NCBI GenBank assembly: GCA_029564115.1
Contig: JAKQQP010000021.1
Coordinates: 1 to 39,765, forward strand
Source of the DNA: Candidatus Rifleibacteriota bacterium
GTDB lineage: Bacteria > Riflebacteria > Ozemobacteria > Ozemobacterales > Ozemobacteraceae
DNA length: 39,765 nucleotides
Direction of reading: 5' to 3'
A program made the translations under genes and the position numbers. Positions within the stretch are counted from its first letter, which is position 1; each line of letters opens with the position of its first letter. The notes below the pieces were generated by a model. It saw nothing but the letters and a program-made list of their open reading frames with translations. It did not search any database and was not told where the DNA came from. Positions 33,321-39,765 of the stretch are shown in pieces.

Positions 33321-35567
33321 TCAGTTCTCCCGCCGCTGTCTGCTCTTTTCGAGCGCCGCGGATATTTCCGCTTTTTCGAGGGCCAGTTGCTTATCGGCAG
33401 TTACCACGTTTGGCGTTATAAGAATGACCATTTCACTCTTTTCGTCTGTGTCTTCTTTGTGCGAGACACGTCTTGCCAGGCGGCGCAGCAGCGGAATCCT
33501 GCTGATAAAGGGTAAAGGCCTTTTGTTCGTGGTTTTTTTGTTTCTGATCAAACCGCCGATAACGACAGTCTCTTTGTCTTTAACCCTGACCATTGTCTTG
33601 ATATTGCGGCGGGCGGTCCAGGGGTGCCCTTCAACCAGACTGAGCAGTTCGGTCAGGTCGACGTCGACCTTCATGGTAATTTCATTGTCACGATGAATGA
33701 ACGGCTGCACGTTCAGCTTGATACCCACTTCGGCGGTTTCCCAGTTATCGCTGGTCGATACCGACATACTGGCGGCAGCGGCTGCAAAATAGTTGGTAAC
33801 CGTATTCTTGATCGGAATCTGTTCAGAAATGTCGATGCTGGCCTCTTCTTTGTCCATGCAGCGCAGAGTCGGATTGGCCAGGGTTTTGATACGATTGTTA
33901 TCTTCGAAGGCGGTAAAATTAGCCGGCACCACAATGCTTGAAGCGCTGAAGTTAGAGACATCGCTCGTTGCTGCCAGTTGATCCGGAATTTTAATTCCCA
34001 TCGCTTCCATGTCTTTGCGGTGAATTTCTATCAGCCTGATATGAATCAGAGCCTGGCGCGTCGGGTCGCGGTCGAGCCTTTTCGCCATTTCGACAGTACG
34101 GGTTACCGAAGTGGTCGGCCCAGAGATAACCAGCATGTCGGTGCGTTTATCGACCGAAATTTTGACTTTTTCTTTTTCGTCGAAGTTTTCTTTGACGAGG
34201 GTGATCAGATCTTCAGGTTTGATGTTGACCGGATGAAAATACTCGCGGGCGAAAGCTTCGCCGGCTGAAAGCATTTTGTTTTCGAGGCTTTTTACCGCTG
34301 TTTCATAAATATCGACCGCTTCACGATCACCGGTCAGAATTATGTTGCCAAGGTCTTCCTGGGTCTTCACTCTGGCAATGATATCAGCGCTCACCGACTC
34401 ACCGATAACGGCGGTCACTTTTTCGAACGGCACCTGCAAAGGCAGTATGCGCACCACTTTGCCTTCGATCTCTCTGGCCCGGTCGAGAGTCATGATCAAA
34501 AGAGTTTTTTCATCAACTATGGTCAGCACCAGTTCATGAACTTTCAACAGAGTTTCAAAAGCTCTTCTGACGCTGATTTTTTGAAAATAAATGTTAACTT
34601 TATTGTCTCTGACATTCTCGAGCGATTTATCAAGACCGATATTGACTTCGGCAATCTGCCCAAGCGCACGCAAAACATCGCCCAGTGCCAGATTAGACAG
34701 GTCAGCACCTTCAACCTGATCTTTTTCTGAAATACGCAGCAGCGGGTTTTCGAGGCGCGTCACCCAGATATCGCCATCTTCGAGACTGACGGCATAACCA
34801 ATCTTCGCGGCCACCTGATCGAGAGCCTCACCAGGATCTGTTGCGGTAATATCCAGTTCGATTCTGGTCTGCACCGGGTCTCTGAAATGAATCGAACGCC
34901 CCGCCTGCCGCGCCAGCTCGCGCATGACCGTAGCGGCATCAGAATTGCTCACCTTGATACGGGTCGGCTCATCAGCCGGGTCGGCAACGCCGGTATCGAC
35001 GCCGCTGACACCTGGAATCGAAGTCGGCACCTTGAGAGGTTTCTTTTCGCCCGGCGAAATTAAAGAATATGAACTGCGTTTCTCGTCACGCTGTTTTTCC
35101 TGCGCTTCAGAGAAACTGATTTCCATGGTGTTTCTAACGTATTTTACCGAGGGCGACAGTGGCCGTTTCAAAAAAAATGTCGCCCTGAGCACCGCCGGGT
35201 TGTCGGAAATCTGCGTCAGCCGCGCCATCTTCACCGGGCCGCGGTCAAAATTCATCAAAAACGGGTTACTATCGATACTGGCGCCGAGAATGTCGGCATA
35301 AAACAGCGGGATCGTCGATTCCTTGCAGATCTTGGCGCTGATGGCATTGTCGAACGACAGAATATATCTGCCATGTTCATCGCCTGGCTTGCCCTCGAGA
35401 TGACCGGGCATAAAATCAAGACGCACAAAGCGCCCCGGCCTGCTCAGACTGTATGCGTCTCTGGCCGCCATTATAAAGCAAAACAGAAACGCCGCCGCCA
35501 GAACGCCAGCTACGCGCCTGACCGAGGATTTGCCCCACAAATCAGATGTCAGTTTATATATTTTCAC
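33321..35567 (-). CDS. pilQ: PilQ/GspD-type outer-membrane secretin
   Basis: 748 residues. Signal peptide or anchor about 18-40; AMIN-like beta region about 43-155; STN-type domain 200-272; second short secretin N domain about 285-360; secretin_N KH-like domains about 370-430 and 440-498. The secretin homology domain runs from 505 to 722 (ALIHIRLIEIHRKDMEAMG; VVIGGLIRNKKTT; ILITPNVV). A C-terminal helix follows. Secretins form the outer-membrane gate for type IV pili or type II secretion. The AMIN-like region and the divergent pilB-pilM-N-O genes favour PilQ over GspD. The start is a GTG at 35567 with only GAAG as SD. An 11-codon ORF with a better SD stops in frame 3 nt earlier, which may couple its translation. 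Confidence 0.93.
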   Translation of the reverse strand: MKIYKLTSDLWGKSSVRRVAGVLAAAFLFCFIMAARDAYSLSRPGRFVRLDFMPGHLEGKPGDEHGRYILSFDNAISAKICKESTIPLFYADILGASIDSNPFLMNFDRGPVKMARLTQISDNPAVLRATFFLKRPLSPSVKYVRNTMEISFSEAQEKQRDEKRSSYSLISPGEKKPLKVPTSIPGVSGVDTGVADPADEPTRIKVSNSDAATVMRELARQAGRSIHFRDPVQTRIELDITATDPGEALDQVAAKIGYAVSLEDGDIWVTRLENPLLRISEKDQVEGADLSNLALGDVLRALGQIAEVNIGLDKSLENVRDNKVNIYFQKISVRRAFETLLKVHELVLTIVDEKTLLIMTLDRAREIEGKVVRILPLQVPFEKVTAVIGESVSADIIARVKTQEDLGNIILTGDREAVDIYETAVKSLENKMLSAGEAFAREYFHPVNIKPEDLITLVKENFDEKEKVKISVDKRTDMLVISGPTTSVTRTVEMAKRLDRDPTRQALIHIRLIEIHRKDMEAMGIKIPDQLAATSDVSNFSASSIVVPANFTAFEDNNRIKTLANPTLRCMDKEEASIDISEQIPIKNTVTNYFAAAAASMSVSTSDNWETAEVGIKLNVQPFIHRDNEITMKVDVDLTELLSLVEGHPWTARRNIKTMVRVKDKETVVIGGLIRNKKTTNKRPLPFISRIPLLRRLARRVSHKEDTDEKSEMVILITPNVVTADKQLALEKAEISAALEKSRQRREN

Positions 35568-35570
35568 ACT

Positions 35571-35606
35571 TCAATATTCGACAATTTTCGTTTTATCCTT
35601 AAGCAT
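35571..35606 (-). promoter_or_regulatory. Putative 11-codon leader ORF before the secretin gene
   Basis: On the minus strand an ATG with AGGGTG 6 nt upstream reads MLKDKTKIVEY and stops at TGA, 3 nt before, and in frame with, the secretin GTG. The secretin's own SD is poor, so ribosomes ending here could re-initiate. It could also be chance. Confidence 0.3.
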
Positions 35607-35705
35607 TAAATTCACCCTGTTTTTGTCGATTGATTGAGATATAATATTTTTATTTTCTTGTATATACCGGTCTGTTCAGATCGATAACTTCTTCAGGAGG
35701 CACAA
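35607..35705. promoter_or_regulatory. AT-rich divergent promoter region of secretin and pilB
   Basis: The gap between the two divergent genes is AT-rich and carries TATAAT (35639-35644, plus strand) and TATATA (about 35661-35666). No well-spaced -35 partner was found for either strand, so the exact promoters are not called. The SD of pilB, AGGAGG, is at 35695-35700. Confidence 0.45.
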
Positions 35706-37442
35706 ATGGCACGCTTGATATCGGGGTTGGTATTTCAGAGACCTCTTGAACAATTCATCGAAGAAAAGGCCATATTCGACAGCGCCACTCTCACCGCCCT
35801 CAGAAAACTCGCCGCCGATACCAGACAGTCTTTCGAAGCCGTCCTGATTTCAGAGAGCGGGCTGCCTGAAGAAGAACTGTATCAGCTGCTTGCTGAAGCC
35901 TATAATCTGCCGTTTTACAGTTCCGGAGAAAAGGTTCCCTTCGATCATCTGCCTGACCGAATCGCCACCATCTGTGGCCGGGAAAAGGTCTTCGTCGTCT
36001 CGATGAGCGAACGCAACCTCGTCATTGCCACCAGCCAGCCGGCTAAAATCAAGACTCTCAATACCCTTTTCTCGACCCTTGGCTACGAAACCTCGTTTCA
36101 GGTAACCACGCCGACCCGCACCAATGCCGCTGCGCCCGCCGAGGCAGAAGAAGCACAGCCGGCCGACGACCTTTACAGCGGCATCCATTCTCTGGCTTCG
36201 ACTCTCAAATCCTCTGACAACAAGCCACTGCGTGACAGCGAAAGAATCAACGATATCAGCATCAGCTCCGATACTCCTTCCGTATCTGAACTGGTCAACA
36301 AGACCCTGCTGCTCGCCGTTCAACAGGGCGCCAGCGACATTCATGCCGAATCCACCAATGAAGGCGCCCGCGTCAGATTCAGAATCGACGGCGTTCTTGT
36401 CGACAGATTCGACCTCGATGCTGCCACCTCTTCAGGCTTTTTCTCAAGGCTGATGATCATGTCGCACCTCGACATCACCGAAAAGGTCATGCCCCAGGAC
36501 GGCAGCTTCAAAGTCACCTCTGAAGACAAAGAAGTCGAGTTTCGTATTGCCTGTATGCCTGGCATTCATGGCCAGAACATCGTTCTTCGCCTTCTCTCCG
36601 GCTCAGAATCTGTCAAGCTCAGCCTCGAAACCATGGGCATGCTCAAAGATGAGCTGGCGATACTCAAAAGCGTCACCAGGTCTCCGCACGGCATGATTCT
36701 GGTGGCCGGGCCCACCGGCAGTGGTAAGTCCACCACCCTTTACGGCGTTCTCGAATCGCTTGCCGACCCCAGACTCAAATTCATCACCATCGAAGACCCT
36801 GTTGAAAGAAGAATTCCGGGAGTGCAACAGATTCAGGTGCGCGTCAACCGCAACGAGCCCGAACGCTCTCTTACCTTTGCCCGCGGGCTGCGAACCATTC
36901 TGCGCCTCGACCCCGACATCATCATGGTCGGGGAAATTCGCGACGCCGAAACCGCCCAGATTTCAATGCAGGCCAGTATGACCGGTCATCTTGTTCTTTC
37001 TACCGTTCACGCCAACTCTTCAGCAGAAACACTGTCGCGCCTGCAAAACATCGGTATCGACTTCCACCTGCTCATGAGCTGCCTCAATCTCGTCTTTTCG
37101 CAAAGATTGATGCGTAAACTCTGCTCTGACTGCAAAAAAGGCAGACCTACCCGCGAAAACGAGCACGCCCTTCTCGGCGAACTCGACAGCGGCGAGGTTT
37201 ACGAAGCTCAGGGCTGCTATTCATGCAACAAAATGGGTTATGCCGGGCGAAGCGGTATTTTTGAATTTCTCGAAATCAATGACGAAATGCGCGATATGGT
37301 CGCTCAAAACGGCCTGACCGAAAGCATGAAATACGTGCGCGAAAAGCGGCTGCGCACCCTCTTCGAATCGGCTCTGATAAAAGTGAGCCGCGGCATTTCA
37401 GACTTCAGAGAACTTGAAAGGGTGTGCGGGCCTTGTCTGTAA
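35706..37442 (+). CDS. pilB: PilB/GspE-type pilus assembly ATPase
   Basis: 578 residues. An N-terminal MshEN/GspE_N-type region (about 20-145; VLISESGLPEEELYQLLAEAYNLPF) precedes the GspE ATPase core: SDIHAESTNEGARVRFRIDG in the N2 domain, Walker A GPTGSGKS (335-342), Asp box region TIEDPVERR, Walker B RLDPDIIMVGEIRD and the His box TGHLVLSTVHAN. A four-Cys zinc site (CSDC and CYSC, about 475-512) is typical of PilB/GspE. It powers pilus or pseudopilus extension on the cytosolic face. AGGAGG lies 5 nt before the ATG. The pilM-like gene begins inside its last 19 nt. No retraction ATPase (PilT) is in the window. Confidence 0.96.
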   Translation: MARLISGLVFQRPLEQFIEEKAIFDSATLTALRKLAADTRQSFEAVLISESGLPEEELYQLLAEAYNLPFYSSGEKVPFDHLPDRIATICGREKVFVVSMSERNLVIATSQPAKIKTLNTLFSTLGYETSFQVTTPTRTNAAAPAEAEEAQPADDLYSGIHSLASTLKSSDNKPLRDSERINDISISSDTPSVSELVNKTLLLAVQQGASDIHAESTNEGARVRFRIDGVLVDRFDLDAATSSGFFSRLMIMSHLDITEKVMPQDGSFKVTSEDKEVEFRIACMPGIHGQNIVLRLLSGSESVKLSLETMGMLKDELAILKSVTRSPHGMILVAGPTGSGKSTTLYGVLESLADPRLKFITIEDPVERRIPGVQQIQVRVNRNEPERSLTFARGLRTILRLDPDIIMVGEIRDAETAQISMQASMTGHLVLSTVHANSSAETLSRLQNIGIDFHLLMSCLNLVFSQRLMRKLCSDCKKGRPTRENEHALLGELDSGEVYEAQGCYSCNKMGYAGRSGIFEFLEINDEMRDMVAQNGLTESMKYVREKRLRTLFESALIKVSRGISDFRELERVCGPCL

Positions 37443-38557
37443 TTACCCAGATCAACGAGTGGTTTCTCAGCCGAAGCCAGATCGATATTCTGCAGCTCAC
37501 CAGCACAAAACTGCGCTGGTGCAGCGGCACCTGCGCCAATAATCGCGTGAAGATAAGTTCCCTGAACAGCTGCGTGCTAGATCAACCGGCATTCAGCGGT
37601 GGGTTTGGCCAGAAGCTTTTCAAGCCCGACCTGATTCTGGAGCCATTGAAAACTCTCACTGGCTACCGCTTCCCCCTCGAAAAATATGCTTCGGTCATTC
37701 TGCCTGACCAGATATTTTATTTTGGCTCCTTTCAGGTGCCGGCAGTAGCAGCCAAAGCAGGGCTACAACCTTTTCTCGAACGTGAAATTCACAAGAGCAC
37801 CACCATGTCCTACAAAGATTTTGTAGTGCGCTACGAATTCGGCGAGAAACGCGAAAACAAGATTCCGATACAGTATTGCGCCATCAGCAGAAGCTCCCTC
37901 GACGAAATCAAAGAGTTGCTCGACCAGGCGAATATCGTCCCGGTCTCCATACAGCCCTCATTTACAGGCATTGTCAAGCTGCTCAAGTCTGTCGCCGGCG
38001 ACGCCAGACACCCGTCGATATTTCTGCATCTCGGCCCCAGAGCGACCACAGCCGGCATATACAACAGCGATGGCCTGCGCTCGATTCATACCATCGACAA
38101 AGGCTTCATCGATCTGCTCGATGCCATAAAGGAAGCCGCCGCCTGCAGCGATGCCGATGCCATGAAAAAACTCTGCAGCGAAATCGTTCTGCTCGACGAC
38201 CCCAACTCTGATGCCCAGGCAGAAGTAGAGACTTATCAACAGATAGAGCCGGTTCTCGTCGATCTGCTGCAAAAAATTTACGGTTTTTTGCTGCTCTTTT
38301 CCAACGACCACCCCGAAGAAAGCGGCTTCGTAAAAATCGTGCTTTCAGGTGAAGGCACGCGTATCCGCAATTTAGACAAGCTCATCACCGCCAATCTTGG
38401 CATTCCGTCAACCAGTGTGGCCGAAGAAATGGCCGATATCATCTCTGAACTGAAACTGCCTGAAGGCGAACTGGTGGCGACCCTCGCCCCGATTATCGGC
38501 AACCTTCTTCTCTCGCCCTGGCAGCTCGACCGCTACGACAGGATAATGGCCGCATGA
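37424..38557 (+). CDS. pilM: PilM-like (actin-fold) inner-membrane platform protein
   Basis: 377 residues, cytosolic. It fits the actin-like PilM/GspL cytosolic fold by position and by segments IFLHLGPRATTAGIYNSDGL (phosphate-2-like hairpin, about 203-222) and IVLSGEGTRIRNLDKLITANLGIP (adenosine-like, about 305-328). The first phosphate loop (normally GLDIGSxSIK) is not recognisable; the start reads SQIDILQLTSTKLRW. The usual Asp of phosphate-2 is His, so ATP binding may be weak or lost, as in GspL. It should bind the PilN N-terminus and couple to PilB. It starts with GTG (37424) inside pilB; a TTG at 37433 is an alternative. It overlaps the pilN-like gene by an ATGA. Confidence 0.82.
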   Translation: MRALSVITQINEWFLSRSQIDILQLTSTKLRWCSGTCANNRVKISSLNSCVLDQPAFSGGFGQKLFKPDLILEPLKTLTGYRFPLEKYASVILPDQIFYFGSFQVPAVAAKAGLQPFLEREIHKSTTMSYKDFVVRYEFGEKRENKIPIQYCAISRSSLDEIKELLDQANIVPVSIQPSFTGIVKLLKSVAGDARHPSIFLHLGPRATTAGIYNSDGLRSIHTIDKGFIDLLDAIKEAAACSDADAMKKLCSEIVLLDDPNSDAQAEVETYQQIEPVLVDLLQKIYGFLLLFSNDHPEESGFVKIVLSGEGTRIRNLDKLITANLGIPSTSVAEEMADIISELKLPEGELVATLAPIIGNLLLSPWQLDRYDRIMAA

Positions 38558-39132
38558 CCACTGCCTACGAATATCTCGAACGCGACGAGCGCCGCATACG
38601 TATGCCGGTGGTTTCGGCCACCGTCGCCGTTGTCTCGTGCTTTTTCGTTTTCACGGCCCTGATCTACATGTATTTTTCCGCTTCCAGACTCGAGCGCGAA
38701 TATGCCGCCGCCGTCACCCGTGTTAAAAACGATGCCCAGCAATTCATCGACCGTGCTACAACCATGCTGCCACCAGAAAGCGCAATAAGTGAACTCGAGC
38801 AGAATATACAGGCGCACAACCTGGCAATTGGCGGTGGCTTCAGCATCTGGACCAAGCTATTCAACAGACTCGATGCCCTTCTGCCAGAAGGCGCCATCAT
38901 TACCGCAATCGAAAACCCCTTTACCCAGAAGCCGGTATTCGCGGCAGAAGACCGCTTTTTCAAGTTTCGTGTCGCACTGTTGAATTCTGATGACGCCAAC
39001 TCTTTCTTTTTAAAACTTTCAGAGACACCGGCCTTCGAAAACCTCAGTTTCAACCCGAAAGGCGAAATCAGGTATCAGGGGCGTGCCGGCTTCAGCATCG
39101 AATTCGAATTCAGGTACAACGATGCAAATTGA
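38554..39132 (+). CDS. pilN: PilN-like inner-membrane assembly protein
   Basis: 192 residues. A short cytosolic N-terminus (MTTAYEYLERDERRIRMP) precedes a TM helix (about 20-42), a coiled coil (about 45-85) and a ferredoxin-like periplasmic domain with the PilN hallmark WTKLFNRLDALLPEGAIITA (about 97-116). PilN pairs with PilO in the periplasm and with PilM through its N-terminus; the INxLP-type PilM-binding motif is not obvious here, matching the divergent PilM. Its start overlaps the pilM stop (ATGA). Confidence 0.88.
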   Translation: MTTAYEYLERDERRIRMPVVSATVAVVSCFFVFTALIYMYFSASRLEREYAAAVTRVKNDAQQFIDRATTMLPPESAISELEQNIQAHNLAIGGGFSIWTKLFNRLDALLPEGAIITAIENPFTQKPVFAAEDRFFKFRVALLNSDDANSFFLKLSETPAFENLSFNPKGEIRYQGRAGFSIEFEFRYNDAN

Positions 39133-39691
39133 AAAGCGCGAGAAAGTTACCATTCTTTTCATTGCTTCATGGGTAGCAGTGGCGTTTCTGGCTGCTCTGA
39201 TCATGATCAGATACCCGAATTACGCCAGTGAGAAAAAACGCCTGACCTCTTTAAAAATGCAGCTTTCTGACAGCAACGAATTAGAAAACCGCATGAACGC
39301 ATTTATAAATGCCTTCAAAGAAAGAGTTGAGGTCATTTCGAGCAACATCGCCGATAAAAACAGCAAAATCGCCATGTCTTCATTTTCGCGAATGAGCGAG
39401 ATCGATCTGCCCGGTTTTGTCGATGCTCTGCCAAAGCTTGTCGCTTCTACCGGTGTCAAGCTTGACCATCTCGGCTATAAACCCAAAGAAACAATCGAAA
39501 ATTTTATCGAGCAGTCATTCGAAATCACTTTTTCAGGCAAATATGCCCAGATACGACAACTTCTGCACGCCCTCGAAACCCATCCGGCCGGTATTCGTAT
39601 TGAAATGCTCGAATTTGTGACTCTTGACGACTCGAATCACGAAGCCCAGCTGCGCCTCAATTGTCAGGTGAGGTTTGCCATAGATGGCTGA
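39122..39691 (+). CDS. pilO: PilO-like inner-membrane assembly protein
   Basis: 189 residues. Cytosolic MQIEKREKV, TM helix (about 10-29), coiled coil (about 33-68), then a PilO-type ferredoxin-like domain (about 90-189; LPKLVASTGVKLDHLGYKP, FSGKYAQIRQLLHALETHPAGI). The latter is the classic PilO strand-helix. It forms heterodimers with PilN and links to PilP/PilQ. The frame is open to 39083, but the ATG at 39122 starts the canonical short tail and overlaps the pilN-like end by 11 nt. The following gene starts inside its last 8 nt. Confidence 0.9.
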   Translation: MQIEKREKVTILFIASWVAVAFLAALIMIRYPNYASEKKRLTSLKMQLSDSNELENRMNAFINAFKERVEVISSNIADKNSKIAMSSFSRMSEIDLPGFVDALPKLVASTGVKLDHLGYKPKETIENFIEQSFEITFSGKYAQIRQLLHALETHPAGIRIEMLEFVTLDDSNHEAQLRLNCQVRFAIDG

Positions 39692-39765
39692 AGAAAATAA
39701 CAATAAACGTGCCATAATTGGTGTCACCATCTTCGCGGTGTTGATCATCGCCAACCTGATCGTCA
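39684..39765 (+). CDS. Start of a membrane protein in the pil operon (truncated by window end)
   Basis: 27 codons are visible: MAEENNNKRAIIGVTIFAVL followed by a continuing hydrophobic stretch, i.e. a short charged tail and a TM helix. The start overlaps the PilO-like stop by 8 nt. PilP is expected at this place, but PilP is usually a lipoprotein and no lipobox Cys is seen, so the identity is open. Confidence 0.7.
   Translation, partial: MAEENNNKRAIIGVTIFAVLIIANLIV

Noticed and set aside
35567..35606. TGA read-through giving a longer secretin, hinting at a recoded TGA
   Set aside because: TGA ends many genes in the window (e.g. moxR, batB, pilM-like), so it is a normal stop. A separate leader ORF is the simpler reading.

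Overview
The window looks like chromosome from a Gram-negative (diderm) bacterium. The main evidence is an outer-membrane secretin, a PilM/PilN/PilO-type pilus platform and several prepilins with class III signal sequences. The gene mix (DUF2339/DUF3999-like pair, MoxR/Bat operon, many large pseudopilin-like proteins, an SLH-like protein beside the secretin) and the balanced base composition would suit a deep-branching uncultured lineage such as Riflebacteria. That placement is inference and cannot be proved from this sequence. Codon use looks uniform, TGA is used as a stop, and no tRNA, rRNA, CRISPR array, transposase or prophage gene was seen.

Layout. 1-1223: 3' part of a DEAD-box RNA helicase with a strong terminator. 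1281-8025 (minus): a DUF2339-type polytopic membrane protein followed by an overlapping DUF3999-like protein with internal duplications. 8407-8682 (minus): a small RRM RNA-binding protein. 9290-9745 (plus): a hotdog thioesterase sharing a bidirectional terminator with a small secreted protein (9849-10316, minus). 10751-16539 (minus): a four-gene minor-pilin cluster (TM/TPR-like protein, 981-residue PilX-like protein, PilV/GspI-like prepilin, unusually long PilW/GspJ-like prepilin). 16756-18414 (minus): a membrane-bound GAF/class III nucleotide cyclase.

18628-26295 (minus) is one tightly packed Bat/MoxR operon in the order BatD, MoxR, DUF58, a TM protein with a SurA-N-like segment, DUF4381-like, BatA, BatB, BatC, with several stop/start overlaps. 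MoxR probably acts as a AAA+ chaperone on the VWA proteins at the inner membrane. Divergent from it, 26402-31384 (plus) carries a CofG-like radical SAM enzyme fused to a hotdog thioesterase, a small DUF6812-like protein, a secreted 5'-nucleotidase-type phosphoesterase, the 23S rRNA methyltransferase RlmE and a zinc-ribbon membrane protein.

31632-39765 is a type IV pilus / type II secretion-like locus. A PilQ/GspD-type secretin and an SLH-like/carboxypeptidase-regulatory-like protein run leftward. PilB, PilM-like, PilN-like, PilO-like and a truncated membrane protein run rightward with overlapping ends. Together with the separate minor-pilin cluster it could supply most of one envelope-spanning pilus or pseudopilus machine; a PilC-type platform protein, retraction ATPase, major pilin and prepilin peptidase are not in the window.

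The most unusual items are the CofG-like/thioesterase fusion, the 505-residue prepilin with a charged helical appendage, the 240-residue tandem duplication in the DUF3999-like protein, and a repeated 3'-flank sequence shared by neighbouring genes. REP-like dispersed repeats sit in three of the intergenic gaps.
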